Positions 16,838-24,670 of a stretch of 36,595 nt of DNA are shown here, piece after piece; positions within the stretch are counted from its first letter, which is position 1; each line of letters begins with the position of its first letter. The notes beneath the pieces are model-generated. The model was not told where the DNA came from. It searched no databases and worked only from the letters and a program-made list of their open reading frames with translations. Location of the stretch: the NCBI GenBank assembly GCA_021772155.1, contig JADYXS010000037.1:1-36595 (forward strand). The letters are read 5' to 3'. The position numbers and the translations under genes are program-made. The stretch is from Candidatus Obscuribacter sp. GTDB lineage: Bacteria; Cyanobacteriota; Vampirovibrionia; Obscuribacterales; Obscuribacteraceae.

Positions 16838-18271
16838 ATGCCGAGTAAAGGTACGCCATTTGTTAGGCTGCAATCAGCATTCCTTTTAGGTCTGACTCTG
16901 GCAATCGGAGTGGTCCAGCTAACGCCTTTCCAAGTCCAAGCTGCTTGTTGTTACTTTGCAGCCAAAGATAAAGACGTCAACCAACCGGGTCAAAAAGCTT
17001 TCATTACTTGGGACGCACAGAAAAAGCTAGAGGCGTTCACTGTTCAACCAAAGTTTGAAGGTAACGCAGGAGATTTCGGAATGGTTATCCCGACACCTTC
17101 CAGACCAAAGCTGGACGAGATGCCGCGCGATTTCTTCAAAGACCTGGCGATGTACACAATTCTGATGCCCTTACCAGAACCAATCGACACCTCGTTAACT
17201 GAGCGCAAATACGACATGCGCGAAAGAAGCATTCGATCGAGCACTTTGTCACGAGAGAGTGACAAGAAAAATCATGTTCGGATACTGGAATCTGGAGTCG
17301 TCGGCTCACTGGACTATAAAATCATTTTGGCCGAAGATGCTAGCGGTCTGTTTCAATGGCTCAAAAGCAACCGGTATTCCTATGGTGGCGATGAAGCGAC
17401 CTTGCGATTTTACATCAAGAAAAAATCGTATTTTACAGTGATGAAAATTGACCCAAAGCAAATGAAAAAGGCCTCAAATGGTTCTTATACGGGCGAGATA
17501 ACGCCAACGCGTTTTACGTTCTCATCGCCCCAGTGCATGTATCCACTCAAGATCACGCAGCTATCCGTCAAAGATCGAACAGACGCTTTATTTTATGTGC
17601 AGGCGCCGGATCAAATGGACTTGCCGGGTGACTGGTCATGGATGCACTCGTACCGCCCAATGTATCTCACATACATGCTGGGATGCAGCGCCAACGAGCA
17701 GCAACAAACGGAACTGAATTCGCGCAGTGAGTGGCTTGACAAGAAACGAGTGAAAGAACCCAATTACGAAACAACAAAGTTGGAGTGGGCAAAGTCCCTC
17801 GGCGTGGCTGAAATGAAAGTACTTGAAGATCCGCAGAAGAACTATGGACTGATGGGCTCCGGAGACTTACCAACAGGGGCTAAAGTAATGGCGCTGAGCG
17901 ATTTTCTTGAGGAAATTAAGACGAATTACCTTAAGGACAATAAGCAACTGCTTCCCTACGCCAAGGAACAACTGATCAGCATGGAAGACAAATACCAACC
18001 TTCCAGAGGATTGATCGTCAAATACGACCCGAAGACCGTCGGACAAGGCTATCTTTACAGCAACTACGCCTGGTACCCAGCACGTGAAGTGCCAGTCGAA
18101 GACATCAAAGGATTGACCCGCCTCAAGGGACACCTGCACCAGGGACAGTGGCTAACCAAATTTCGCAAGATCATCCGTAAAGACGAAATGACGCACGATC
18201 TGGTTCTGGCAGAAGTGCCCAAACAGAAGCAGCAAACATACATCAGGGTAATGCCGACATCACCACCTTAG
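16838..18271 (+). CDS. DUF2330-family exported protein, array copy 1
   Basis: The protein has 477 residues, with AAGGAGAAGG before the ATG. The signal peptide (about 1-35) ends VQA before ACCYFAAKDK and is unrelated to those of copies 2-5, while the rest is nearly the same. The core, PGQKAFITWDAQKKLEAFTV then GDFGMVIPTPSRPKLDEMP, fits the DUF2330 family of secreted or membrane-linked proteins with no established function. Cysteines at the mature N-terminus (CC), in the SSPQCMYPL region and in YMLGCSAN are shared by all five copies. The segment at about 17190-17270 is hypervariable among copies. A large inverted repeat follows the stop. Confidence 0.85.
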   Translation: MPSKGTPFVRLQSAFLLGLTLAIGVVQLTPFQVQAACCYFAAKDKDVNQPGQKAFITWDAQKKLEAFTVQPKFEGNAGDFGMVIPTPSRPKLDEMPRDFFKDLAMYTILMPLPEPIDTSLTERKYDMRERSIRSSTLSRESDKKNHVRILESGVVGSLDYKIILAEDASGLFQWLKSNRYSYGGDEATLRFYIKKKSYFTVMKIDPKQMKKASNGSYTGEITPTRFTFSSPQCMYPLKITQLSVKDRTDALFYVQAPDQMDLPGDWSWMHSYRPMYLTYMLGCSANEQQQTELNSRSEWLDKKRVKEPNYETTKLEWAKSLGVAEMKVLEDPQKNYGLMGSGDLPTGAKVMALSDFLEEIKTNYLKDNKQLLPYAKEQLISMEDKYQPSRGLIVKYDPKTVGQGYLYSNYAWYPAREVPVEDIKGLTRLKGHLHQGQWLTKFRKIIRKDEMTHDLVLAEVPKQKQQTYIRVMPTSPP

Positions 18272-18274
18272 TTT

Positions 18275-18385
18275 CCTGGGAGCGCCGGCGTCCCGCCGGC
18301 TTGGTGTAGGGTCGCGACGCGTCGCGCCCGCGGGCGGCTCACGAGCCGCCTCTACAAGAAAAACAGCCGGCGGGACGCCGGCGCT
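18275..18385. repeat. Large GC-rich inverted repeat, copy A
   Basis: Outer arms AGCGCCGGCGTCCCGCCGGC and GCCGGCGGGACGCCGGCGCT are perfect 20-bp complements. The insert between them holds TGTAGGG/CTCTACA ends, the palindrome CGCGACGCGTCGCG and a hairpin GGCGGCTC/GAGCCGCC. This nested structure recurs after array copy 2 (B) and copy 4 (D), and in part elsewhere. It resembles REP/BIME-type or MITE-like elements; no transposase is present. Confidence 0.9.
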
Positions 18386-18427
18386 TGATCGAGAACAGAA
18401 GCCATTCGTTGCTTTGAAGGAGAACTA

Positions 18428-19849
18428 ATGAAGTCCACCAAGATTACTTCGGTGTCTGGTATGGCTCTAATTATGATGCTAGCCGGATATGGACGTCAGG
18501 CGATGCAATCACCTGTTGAAGCTGCCTGCTGCTATTTCTCTGCGAAAGACAACGACGTCAACCAGCCGGGTCAAAAAGCTTTCATCACTTGGGACCCGCA
18601 GAGGAAGTTGGAGGCATTCACCGTTCAACCGAAGTTCGAAGGTAACGCTGGAGACTTCGGAATGGTCATTCCGACACCTTCCAGGCCAAAGCTGGACGAA
18701 ATGCCGCGCGATTTCTTTAAAGACCTTGCAATGTATACCATCCTGATGCCGTTGCCGGAACCAATCGATTCCTCTTTAACTGAACGCAGTTACCGCGCAG
18801 AAGCCAAGGGCTCCATGAGCGACGGCGCGGCACTTCCCATGGGGAAAAGCAATCATGTCCGCGTCGTTGAATCCGGAGTGGTCGGCTCACTAGACTACAA
18901 GATCATATTGGCTGACGATGCCAGCGGCCTATTTGAATGGCTCAAAAGCAACAAATACTCCTATGGTGGCGACGAAACAACGCTGCAGTTTTACATCAAG
19001 AAAAAATCGTACTTCACGGTCATGAAAATTGACCCGAAGCAAATGAAAACGGCTTCCAATGGTTCTTATACGGGCGAGATAACGCCCACTCGATTTACCT
19101 TTTCATCGTCCCTGTGTTTTTATCCGCTAAAAATCACACAGCTTTCCGTCAAAGATAAAACGGATGCACTGTTCTATGTGCAAGCACCAAATCAAATGGA
19201 CCTACCAGGCGACTGGTCGTGGATGCACTCGTTCCGCCCCATGTATCTCACTTATATGCTAGGGTGCAGCGCCAATCCGCAGCAGCAAACTGAGCTGAAT
19301 TCGCGCACTGAGTGGCTCAACACGAAACGAGCGAAAGAATCCAATTACGAAACAACCAAACTGGAGTGGGCAAAATCACTCGGTGCTGCTGAAATGAAAG
19401 TGCTTGAAGATCCACAGAAAAACTATGGACTGATGGGCTCAGGAGACTTGCCACCCGGCGCCAAAGTTATGGCGTTGAGCGATTTTCTCCAGGAAATTAA
19501 AACGACCTACCTCAAAGCTAACAAGCAGATTCAACCCTCTGCCAAGCAAATACTAATCACCATGGAAGACAAATACCAACCTTCCAGAGGATTGATTGTC
19601 AAAGACCCGAAAACCGCGGGACAAGGCTATATTTCCACCAACTACGCTTGGTACCCAGCACGTGAAGTGCCACTCGACGACATCAAGGGACTAACTCGCC
19701 TCAAAGGACACTTGCACCAGGGACAGTGGCTAACCAAGTTCCGTAAGATCCTTCGCAAGGACGAAATGACGCACGATCTAATTCTGGCGGAAGTGCCCAA
19801 ACAGCAGCAGCAAACATACATCAGAATCATGCCGACATCACCACCGTAA
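18428..19849 (+). CDS. DUF2330-family exported protein, array copy 2
   Basis: The protein has 473 residues, with AAGGAG before the ATG. Its signal peptide (MKSTKITSVSGMALIMMLAG) belongs to the type shared with copies 3-5. The hydrophobic core ends LAGYGRQ rather than LAGC, so it is not a clear lipoprotein; cleavage near VEA-ACCYF is more likely. The DUF2330 core is intact. The hypervariable stretch (about 18769-18850) reads TERSYRAEAKGSMSDGAA, unlike its neighbours. One residue of the KYDPKT motif is missing relative to copies 1, 3 and 4 (KDPKT). Function is unknown. Confidence 0.85.
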   Translation: MKSTKITSVSGMALIMMLAGYGRQAMQSPVEAACCYFSAKDNDVNQPGQKAFITWDPQRKLEAFTVQPKFEGNAGDFGMVIPTPSRPKLDEMPRDFFKDLAMYTILMPLPEPIDSSLTERSYRAEAKGSMSDGAALPMGKSNHVRVVESGVVGSLDYKIILADDASGLFEWLKSNKYSYGGDETTLQFYIKKKSYFTVMKIDPKQMKTASNGSYTGEITPTRFTFSSSLCFYPLKITQLSVKDKTDALFYVQAPNQMDLPGDWSWMHSFRPMYLTYMLGCSANPQQQTELNSRTEWLNTKRAKESNYETTKLEWAKSLGAAEMKVLEDPQKNYGLMGSGDLPPGAKVMALSDFLQEIKTTYLKANKQIQPSAKQILITMEDKYQPSRGLIVKDPKTAGQGYISTNYAWYPAREVPLDDIKGLTRLKGHLHQGQWLTKFRKILRKDEMTHDLILAEVPKQQQQTYIRIMPTSPP

Positions 19850-19852
19850 ATG

Positions 19853-19953
19853 CCTGGGAGCGCCGGCGTCCCGCCGGCTTGGTGTAGGGGCGCGTCGTGA
19901 GCCGCCCCTACAAGAAAAACAGCCGGCGGGACACCCAACAGAGAATCTCCCAG
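19853..19953. repeat. Large GC-rich inverted repeat, copy B
   Basis: It has the same left arm as A and an inner hairpin TGTAGGGGCG/CGCCCCTACA around CGTCGTGAGC. The right arm is GCCGGCGGGAC followed by divergent sequence, ending again at CTCCCAG. The inner insert is about 20 bp shorter than in A and D. Confidence 0.85.
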
Positions 19954-19994
19954 AAACAAAACCAGCGCCAACTCACCGATCAGAAGGAGAAATA

Positions 19995-21413
19995 ATGAAA
20001 TCAATCAAGCTTGCATCATTCTCTGGTATGGCTCTACTTATGGTGCTTGCCGGTTACGGACGTCAGGCGATGCATTCGCCTGTAAAAGCTGCCTGCTGCT
20101 ACTTTTCCGCTAAAGACAAAGACGTCAACCAGCCCGGTCAAAAAGCATTCATCACCTGGGACCCGCAGAGGAAGTTGGAGGCCTTCACGGTTCAACCGAA
20201 GTTCGAAGGTAATGCTGGAGACTTCGGGATGGTAATTCCGACACCTTCCAGACCGAAGCTGGACGAAATGCCGCGCGATTTCTTCAAAGACTTGGCAATG
20301 TACACAATTCTCATGCCCCTGCCTGAGCCAATCGATACCTCAATGGTTGTTTCGAGGTACAAAGAAGGGAGAGGCGCGCGGATAAGCGGCGAAACGCCGA
20401 TGGGAAAGGGAAATCATGTCCGCGTGCTTGAATCCGGAGTAGTCGGCTCACTGGACTACAAAATCATCTTGGCTGACGATGCCAGTGGTTTGTATGAATG
20501 GCTAAAAAACAACCGCTACTCCTATGGTGGCGATGAAGCAACGCTGCAGTTTTACATCAAGAAAAAATCGTATTTCACGGTCATGAAGATTGATCCGAAG
20601 CAAATGAAAAAGGCTTCAAATGGTTCCTATACGGGCGAGATAACACCCACTCGATTTACGTTTTCATCGGCTCAGTGCTTTTATCCACTCAAGATCACAC
20701 AGCTGTCCGTCAAAGACAAAACAGACGCATTGTTTTACGTACAGGCACCAGGGCAAATGGACCTGCCGGGCGACTGGTCATGGATGCACTCATACCGCCC
20801 GATGTACCTCACTTATATGCTCGGGTGCAGCGCCAATCCGCAACAGCAGGGTGAACTCACTTCGCGCAGCCAGTGGCTCAACACGAAACGAGCCAGAGAA
20901 TCGAATTACGAAACAACCAAACTGGAGTGGGCCAAATCACTCGTTGCAGCTGACATGAAAATACTTGAAGATCCACAAAAGAACTATGGACAGATGGGTT
21001 TAGGAGACTTGCCACCCGGTGCCAAGATTATTGCCTTGAACGATTTTCTTCAGGCAGTTAAGACCGACTATCTCAAAGACATGAAACAACTGGAACCATA
21101 CGCCAGGCAAGAGCTAATCAGAATGGAAGACAAATACCAACCTTCTAAAGGAATGATCGTTAAATACGATCCGAAGACCGTTGGCAAGGGCTATCTTTAC
21201 ACCAACTACGCCTGGTACCCGGCGCGTGAAGTGCCACTCGACGACATCAAGGGACTGACTCGCCTCAAGGGACACTTGCACCAGGGTCAGTGGCTAACCA
21301 AGTTCCGTAAGATCCTCCGCAAAGACGAAATGACGCACGATCTAGTTCTGGCGGAAGTGCCCAAACAGCAGCAGCAGACATACATCAGAATCATGCCGAC
21401 ATCACCACCGTAA
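19995..21413 (+). CDS. DUF2330-family exported protein, array copy 3
   Basis: The protein has 472 residues, with AAGGAGA before the ATG. Signal peptide and core are as in copy 2. The hypervariable stretch (about 20336-20412) reads SMVVSRYKEGRGARISGET. The final residues MPTSPP are the same in all copies, and the block from KGLTRLKGHLHQGQW to the end is almost unchanged in copies 1-4, as expected of recent duplication or continuing gene conversion. It is followed by the shortest form of the intergenic palindrome. Confidence 0.85.
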   Translation: MKSIKLASFSGMALLMVLAGYGRQAMHSPVKAACCYFSAKDKDVNQPGQKAFITWDPQRKLEAFTVQPKFEGNAGDFGMVIPTPSRPKLDEMPRDFFKDLAMYTILMPLPEPIDTSMVVSRYKEGRGARISGETPMGKGNHVRVLESGVVGSLDYKIILADDASGLYEWLKNNRYSYGGDEATLQFYIKKKSYFTVMKIDPKQMKKASNGSYTGEITPTRFTFSSAQCFYPLKITQLSVKDKTDALFYVQAPGQMDLPGDWSWMHSYRPMYLTYMLGCSANPQQQGELTSRSQWLNTKRARESNYETTKLEWAKSLVAADMKILEDPQKNYGQMGLGDLPPGAKIIALNDFLQAVKTDYLKDMKQLEPYARQELIRMEDKYQPSKGMIVKYDPKTVGKGYLYTNYAWYPAREVPLDDIKGLTRLKGHLHQGQWLTKFRKILRKDEMTHDLVLAEVPKQQQQTYIRIMPTSPP

Positions 21414-21416
21414 ATG

Positions 21417-21440
21417 CCTGGGAGCGCCGGCGCTCCCAGG
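21417..21440. repeat. Minimal palindromic form of the repeat, copy C
   Basis: This is a perfect 24-bp palindrome (CCTGGGAGCGCC and its complement) made of only the outer ends of the element. It looks like an internal deletion product of A/D-type copies, or the seed unit. Confidence 0.85.
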
Positions 21441-21481
21441 ATCGAAAGCCGACGCCACTTCACTGATCATAGGTGCAACTA

Positions 21482-22906
21482 ATGAAATCAATAAAGCTTG
21501 CTTCAGTATCAGGTCTGGCACTACTTGTGGTGCTTGCCGGATTCGGACGTCAGACGATGCAATCGCCTGTACAAGCTGCCTGCTGCTACTTTTCCGCTAA
21601 AGACAAGGACGTCAACCAGCCAGGTCAAAAGGCTTTCATTACTTGGGACCCGCAGAGGAAGTTGGAAGCGTTCACCGTTCAACCGAAATTTGAAGGCAAT
21701 GCCGGAGACTTCGGAATGGTAATTCCGACACCTTCCAGACCGAAGCTGGATGAAATGCCGCGCGATTTCTTCAAAGACCTGGCAATGTACACCATTTTGA
21801 TGCCCTTGCCGGAAGCGATTGATTCCTCGCTAATCGAGCACAAATACGAAGAAGAATGTTCCGACGCGATGGGCGGCGCAGCACCGTCGTCCTTTAAGAA
21901 AAATGGTCACGTCCGCGTACTTGAATCCGGAGTGGTTGGCTCATTGGACTACAAAATCATATTGGCTGACGATGCTAGCGGCCTATTTCAATGGCTCAAA
22001 AGCAACAAATACTCTTATGGTGGCGATGAAACAACGCTGCAGTTTTACATCAAAAAAAAATCGTACTTCACAGTTATGAAAATTGACCCGAAGCAAATGA
22101 AAAAGGCTGCCAATGGTTCTTATACGGGCGAGATAACGCCGACGCGATTTACGTTTTCATCAGCCCAGTGCTTTTATCCTCTAAAAATCACACAGCTTTC
22201 CGTCAAGGACAAAACAGATGCACTGTTCTATGTGCAAGCACCAAATCAAATGGACCTACCGGGTGACTGGTCATGGATGCACTCATACCGCCCCATGTAT
22301 CTCACTTACATGCTCGGTTGCAGCGCCGATCAACAGCAACAAAGTGAATTAACTTCGCGCACCCATTGGCTCAACACGAAAAGAGCGAAAGAACCCAACT
22401 ACGAAACAACAAAACTAGAGTGGGCAAAGTCTCTCGGTGCTGCTGAAATGAAAGTACTGGAAGATCCACAGAAAAACTACGCGCTGATGGCCGCAGGAGA
22501 CTTGCCACCCGGAGCCAAGGTTATGGACCTGAACAATTTTCTTGTGGAAATTAAGGCAGACTATCTCAAGGCTAATAAACAGCTTCAACCCTATGCAAAG
22601 CAACAGCTCGTAAGCATGGAAGACAAATACCAACCTTCCAAAGGAATGATCGTCAAATACGACCCAAAAACAGTTGGGCGTGGTTACCTTTACACTAACT
22701 ATGGCTGGTACCCGGCGCGTGAAGTACCGCTCGATGACGTAAAGGGACTGACTCGCCTGAAAGGGCACTTGCACCAGGGACAGTGGTTAACCAAATTCCG
22801 CAAGATCCTCCGCAAAGACGAAATGACGCACGATTTGATTCTGGCCGATGTGCCCAAGCAGCAGCAGCAAACTTACATCAGGATCATGCCGACATCACCA
22901 CCGTAG
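21482..22906 (+). CDS. DUF2330-family exported protein, array copy 4
   Basis: The protein has 474 residues from ATG 21482, preceded by AGGTG; a GTG 9 bp upstream is less likely because the other copies start at the MKS codons. The hypervariable stretch (about 21826-21905) reads SLIEHKYEEECSDAMGGA and contributes an extra Cys. The 45 bp upstream of the start (21434-21478) are identical to those of copy 5. Confidence 0.85.
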   Translation: MKSIKLASVSGLALLVVLAGFGRQTMQSPVQAACCYFSAKDKDVNQPGQKAFITWDPQRKLEAFTVQPKFEGNAGDFGMVIPTPSRPKLDEMPRDFFKDLAMYTILMPLPEAIDSSLIEHKYEEECSDAMGGAAPSSFKKNGHVRVLESGVVGSLDYKIILADDASGLFQWLKSNKYSYGGDETTLQFYIKKKSYFTVMKIDPKQMKKAANGSYTGEITPTRFTFSSAQCFYPLKITQLSVKDKTDALFYVQAPNQMDLPGDWSWMHSYRPMYLTYMLGCSADQQQQSELTSRTHWLNTKRAKEPNYETTKLEWAKSLGAAEMKVLEDPQKNYALMAAGDLPPGAKVMDLNNFLVEIKADYLKANKQLQPYAKQQLVSMEDKYQPSKGMIVKYDPKTVGRGYLYTNYGWYPAREVPLDDVKGLTRLKGHLHQGQWLTKFRKILRKDEMTHDLILADVPKQQQQTYIRIMPTSPP

Positions 22907-22908
22907 CT

Positions 22909-23024
22909 TCCTGGGAGCGCCGGCGTCCCGCCGGCTCGCTGTAAGGGCGCAACGCGCCCGCGGGCGGCTCACGAGCAGCCCCTACAAGAAAAACAGCCGG
23001 CGGGGACGCCGGCGCTCTCCCAGG
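22909..23024. repeat. Large GC-rich inverted repeat, copy D
   Basis: It has full left and right ends (CCTGGGAGCGCCGGCGTCCC on the left, GGCGCTCTCCCAGG on the right), one inserted G in the right arm (GGCGGGGACG) and an inner block like that of A (CGCGCCCGCGGGCGGCTCAC). The sequence next to its right end is the duplicated leader shared with array copy 4. Confidence 0.9.
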
Positions 23025-23065
23025 ATCGAAAGCCGACGCCACTTCACTGATCATAGGTGCAAATA

Positions 23066-24499
23066 ATGAAATCAATAAAGCTTGCTTCAGTGTCAGGTCT
23101 GGCACTACTTATGGTGCTCGCCGGCTACGGACGACAGGCAATGCAATCACCTGTAGACGCGGCATGCTGCTACTTCGCAGCTAAGGAAAAAGACATCAAC
23201 CAGCCGGGACAAAAAGCTTTCATTACGTGGAATCCGGCGCAGAAAAGCGAGGCATTCACAGTTCAGCCTAAGTTCGAGGGGAACGCCTCCGATTTCGGAA
23301 TGGTCATACCTACGCCGTCTCGCCCCAAACTAGATGAGATGCCTCGCGATTTCTTCAAAGACTTGGCGATCTACACGATTCTAATGCCATTGCCTGAGCC
23401 CATTTACACCGCGACCGATATGCCGATGATGCCATGCTCAGCAGCCCCGGGAGGCATGGGTGGCATGGTCCTACAAGAAGGAGCAGTACAACGAAAGTCA
23501 GTTCGCGTTCTGGAAGCCGGCGTGGTCGGATCCCTCGACTACAAAATTATCGTTGCTGATGATGCATCAGGACTGTTCGAATGGCTCAAGCAGAATCGCT
23601 ACAGCTATTCAGGCGATGAATCAACCCTTCAGTTTTATATCAAAAAGAAATGGTTTTTCACCGTCATGAAAATCGATCCAAAGCAAATGAAAAAGGCTAG
23701 CGGCGGATCATACAGCGGCGAAGTTACACCGACGCGGTTTTCGTTTTCATCAAACGAATGTATCTATCCTCTGAAAATCACTCAGCTGTCTGTTAAAGAC
23801 AAGACGGATGCATTGTTCTATGTGCAAGCGCCCCAGCAGATGGATCTTGCAGGAGACTGGTCGTGGATGCCTTCCTATCGATCAATGTACCTCACTTACA
23901 TGCTTGGTTGCTCCGCTGACCAACAGCAACAGAAAGAGCTGCAAGCGCGCACACAATGGCTTGAATCCAAGCATCAGAAAGACAATCAGTTCGAAACAAC
24001 GAAATTGGAATGGGCAAAGAAGTTAACTCCTAATGAACTCAGCGTCCTTGAAGATCCGCTAAAAAAATATGGACAAATGGGGACAGGCGGTTTGCCACCA
24101 GGAGCTAAAGTCATATCACTGGCCGACTTCCTTCAACAAATGAAGGCCGATGCCCTCAAGAGCAACAAACAAAAAATGCCGGAGTATGCAAAGCAGGACC
24201 TGATCCGCATGGAGGATCAATACCAACCAACAAAAGGAATGATCGTCAAAAACGATCCGAAGTCAGTAGGCAAAAGCTACATCTCCACCCGATTCACCTG
24301 GTATCCCGCTCGCGAAGCCCCACAAGACGATGTGAAGGGACTCACGCGCCTCAAAGGACACTTGCGCGATGGTCAGTGGCTGACAAAATTCCGCAAGACG
24401 ATCCGTAAAGATGAGATGAAGCAAGATATGGTTCTTGCCGTAACTCCTGCGGGACAAGAGCAAACGTATGTTCGCATCATGCCGACATCACCGCCTTAA
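23066..24499 (+). CDS. DUF2330-family exported protein, array copy 5 (most divergent)
   Basis: The protein has 477 residues from ATG 23066 (AGGTG upstream). The signal peptide is nearly identical to copy 4, but the mature part differs at many positions (e.g. NPAQKSEAF for DPQRKLEAF, KWFFTV for KSYFTV). The hypervariable stretch (about 23403-23490) is Met/Gly-rich (PMMPCSAAPGGMGGMVLQ). The conserved Cys residues and the MPTSPP end are kept. No large inverted repeat follows; the sulfatase gene begins 170 bp later, so this is the end of the array. Confidence 0.85.
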   Translation: MKSIKLASVSGLALLMVLAGYGRQAMQSPVDAACCYFAAKEKDINQPGQKAFITWNPAQKSEAFTVQPKFEGNASDFGMVIPTPSRPKLDEMPRDFFKDLAIYTILMPLPEPIYTATDMPMMPCSAAPGGMGGMVLQEGAVQRKSVRVLEAGVVGSLDYKIIVADDASGLFEWLKQNRYSYSGDESTLQFYIKKKWFFTVMKIDPKQMKKASGGSYSGEVTPTRFSFSSNECIYPLKITQLSVKDKTDALFYVQAPQQMDLAGDWSWMPSYRSMYLTYMLGCSADQQQQKELQARTQWLESKHQKDNQFETTKLEWAKKLTPNELSVLEDPLKKYGQMGTGGLPPGAKVISLADFLQQMKADALKSNKQKMPEYAKQDLIRMEDQYQPTKGMIVKNDPKSVGKSYISTRFTWYPAREAPQDDVKGLTRLKGHLRDGQWLTKFRKTIRKDEMKQDMVLAVTPAGQEQTYVRIMPTSPP

Positions 24500-24670
24500 G
24501 CCTCGGCCGGATCCTGTCGCAAATGGGTTGGATTCATCAGGCGCAGACTGACTTCCAAGGCGCTGACGCAGATGTCTTTATTCTGATATCGTGTGCATAC
24601 TCTTTTATGCCACGTACCTAACCGTTTTGAAGAGCGTGATAAACCCATCTATTGTCAGGAGCGAAGTAGC

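Noticed and set aside
16838-24499. CRISPR or phage-like diversity array for the repeated block
   Set aside because: The repeats are whole genes plus palindromic spacers. There are no short direct repeats with unique spacers, and no reverse transcriptase or template repeat is present.
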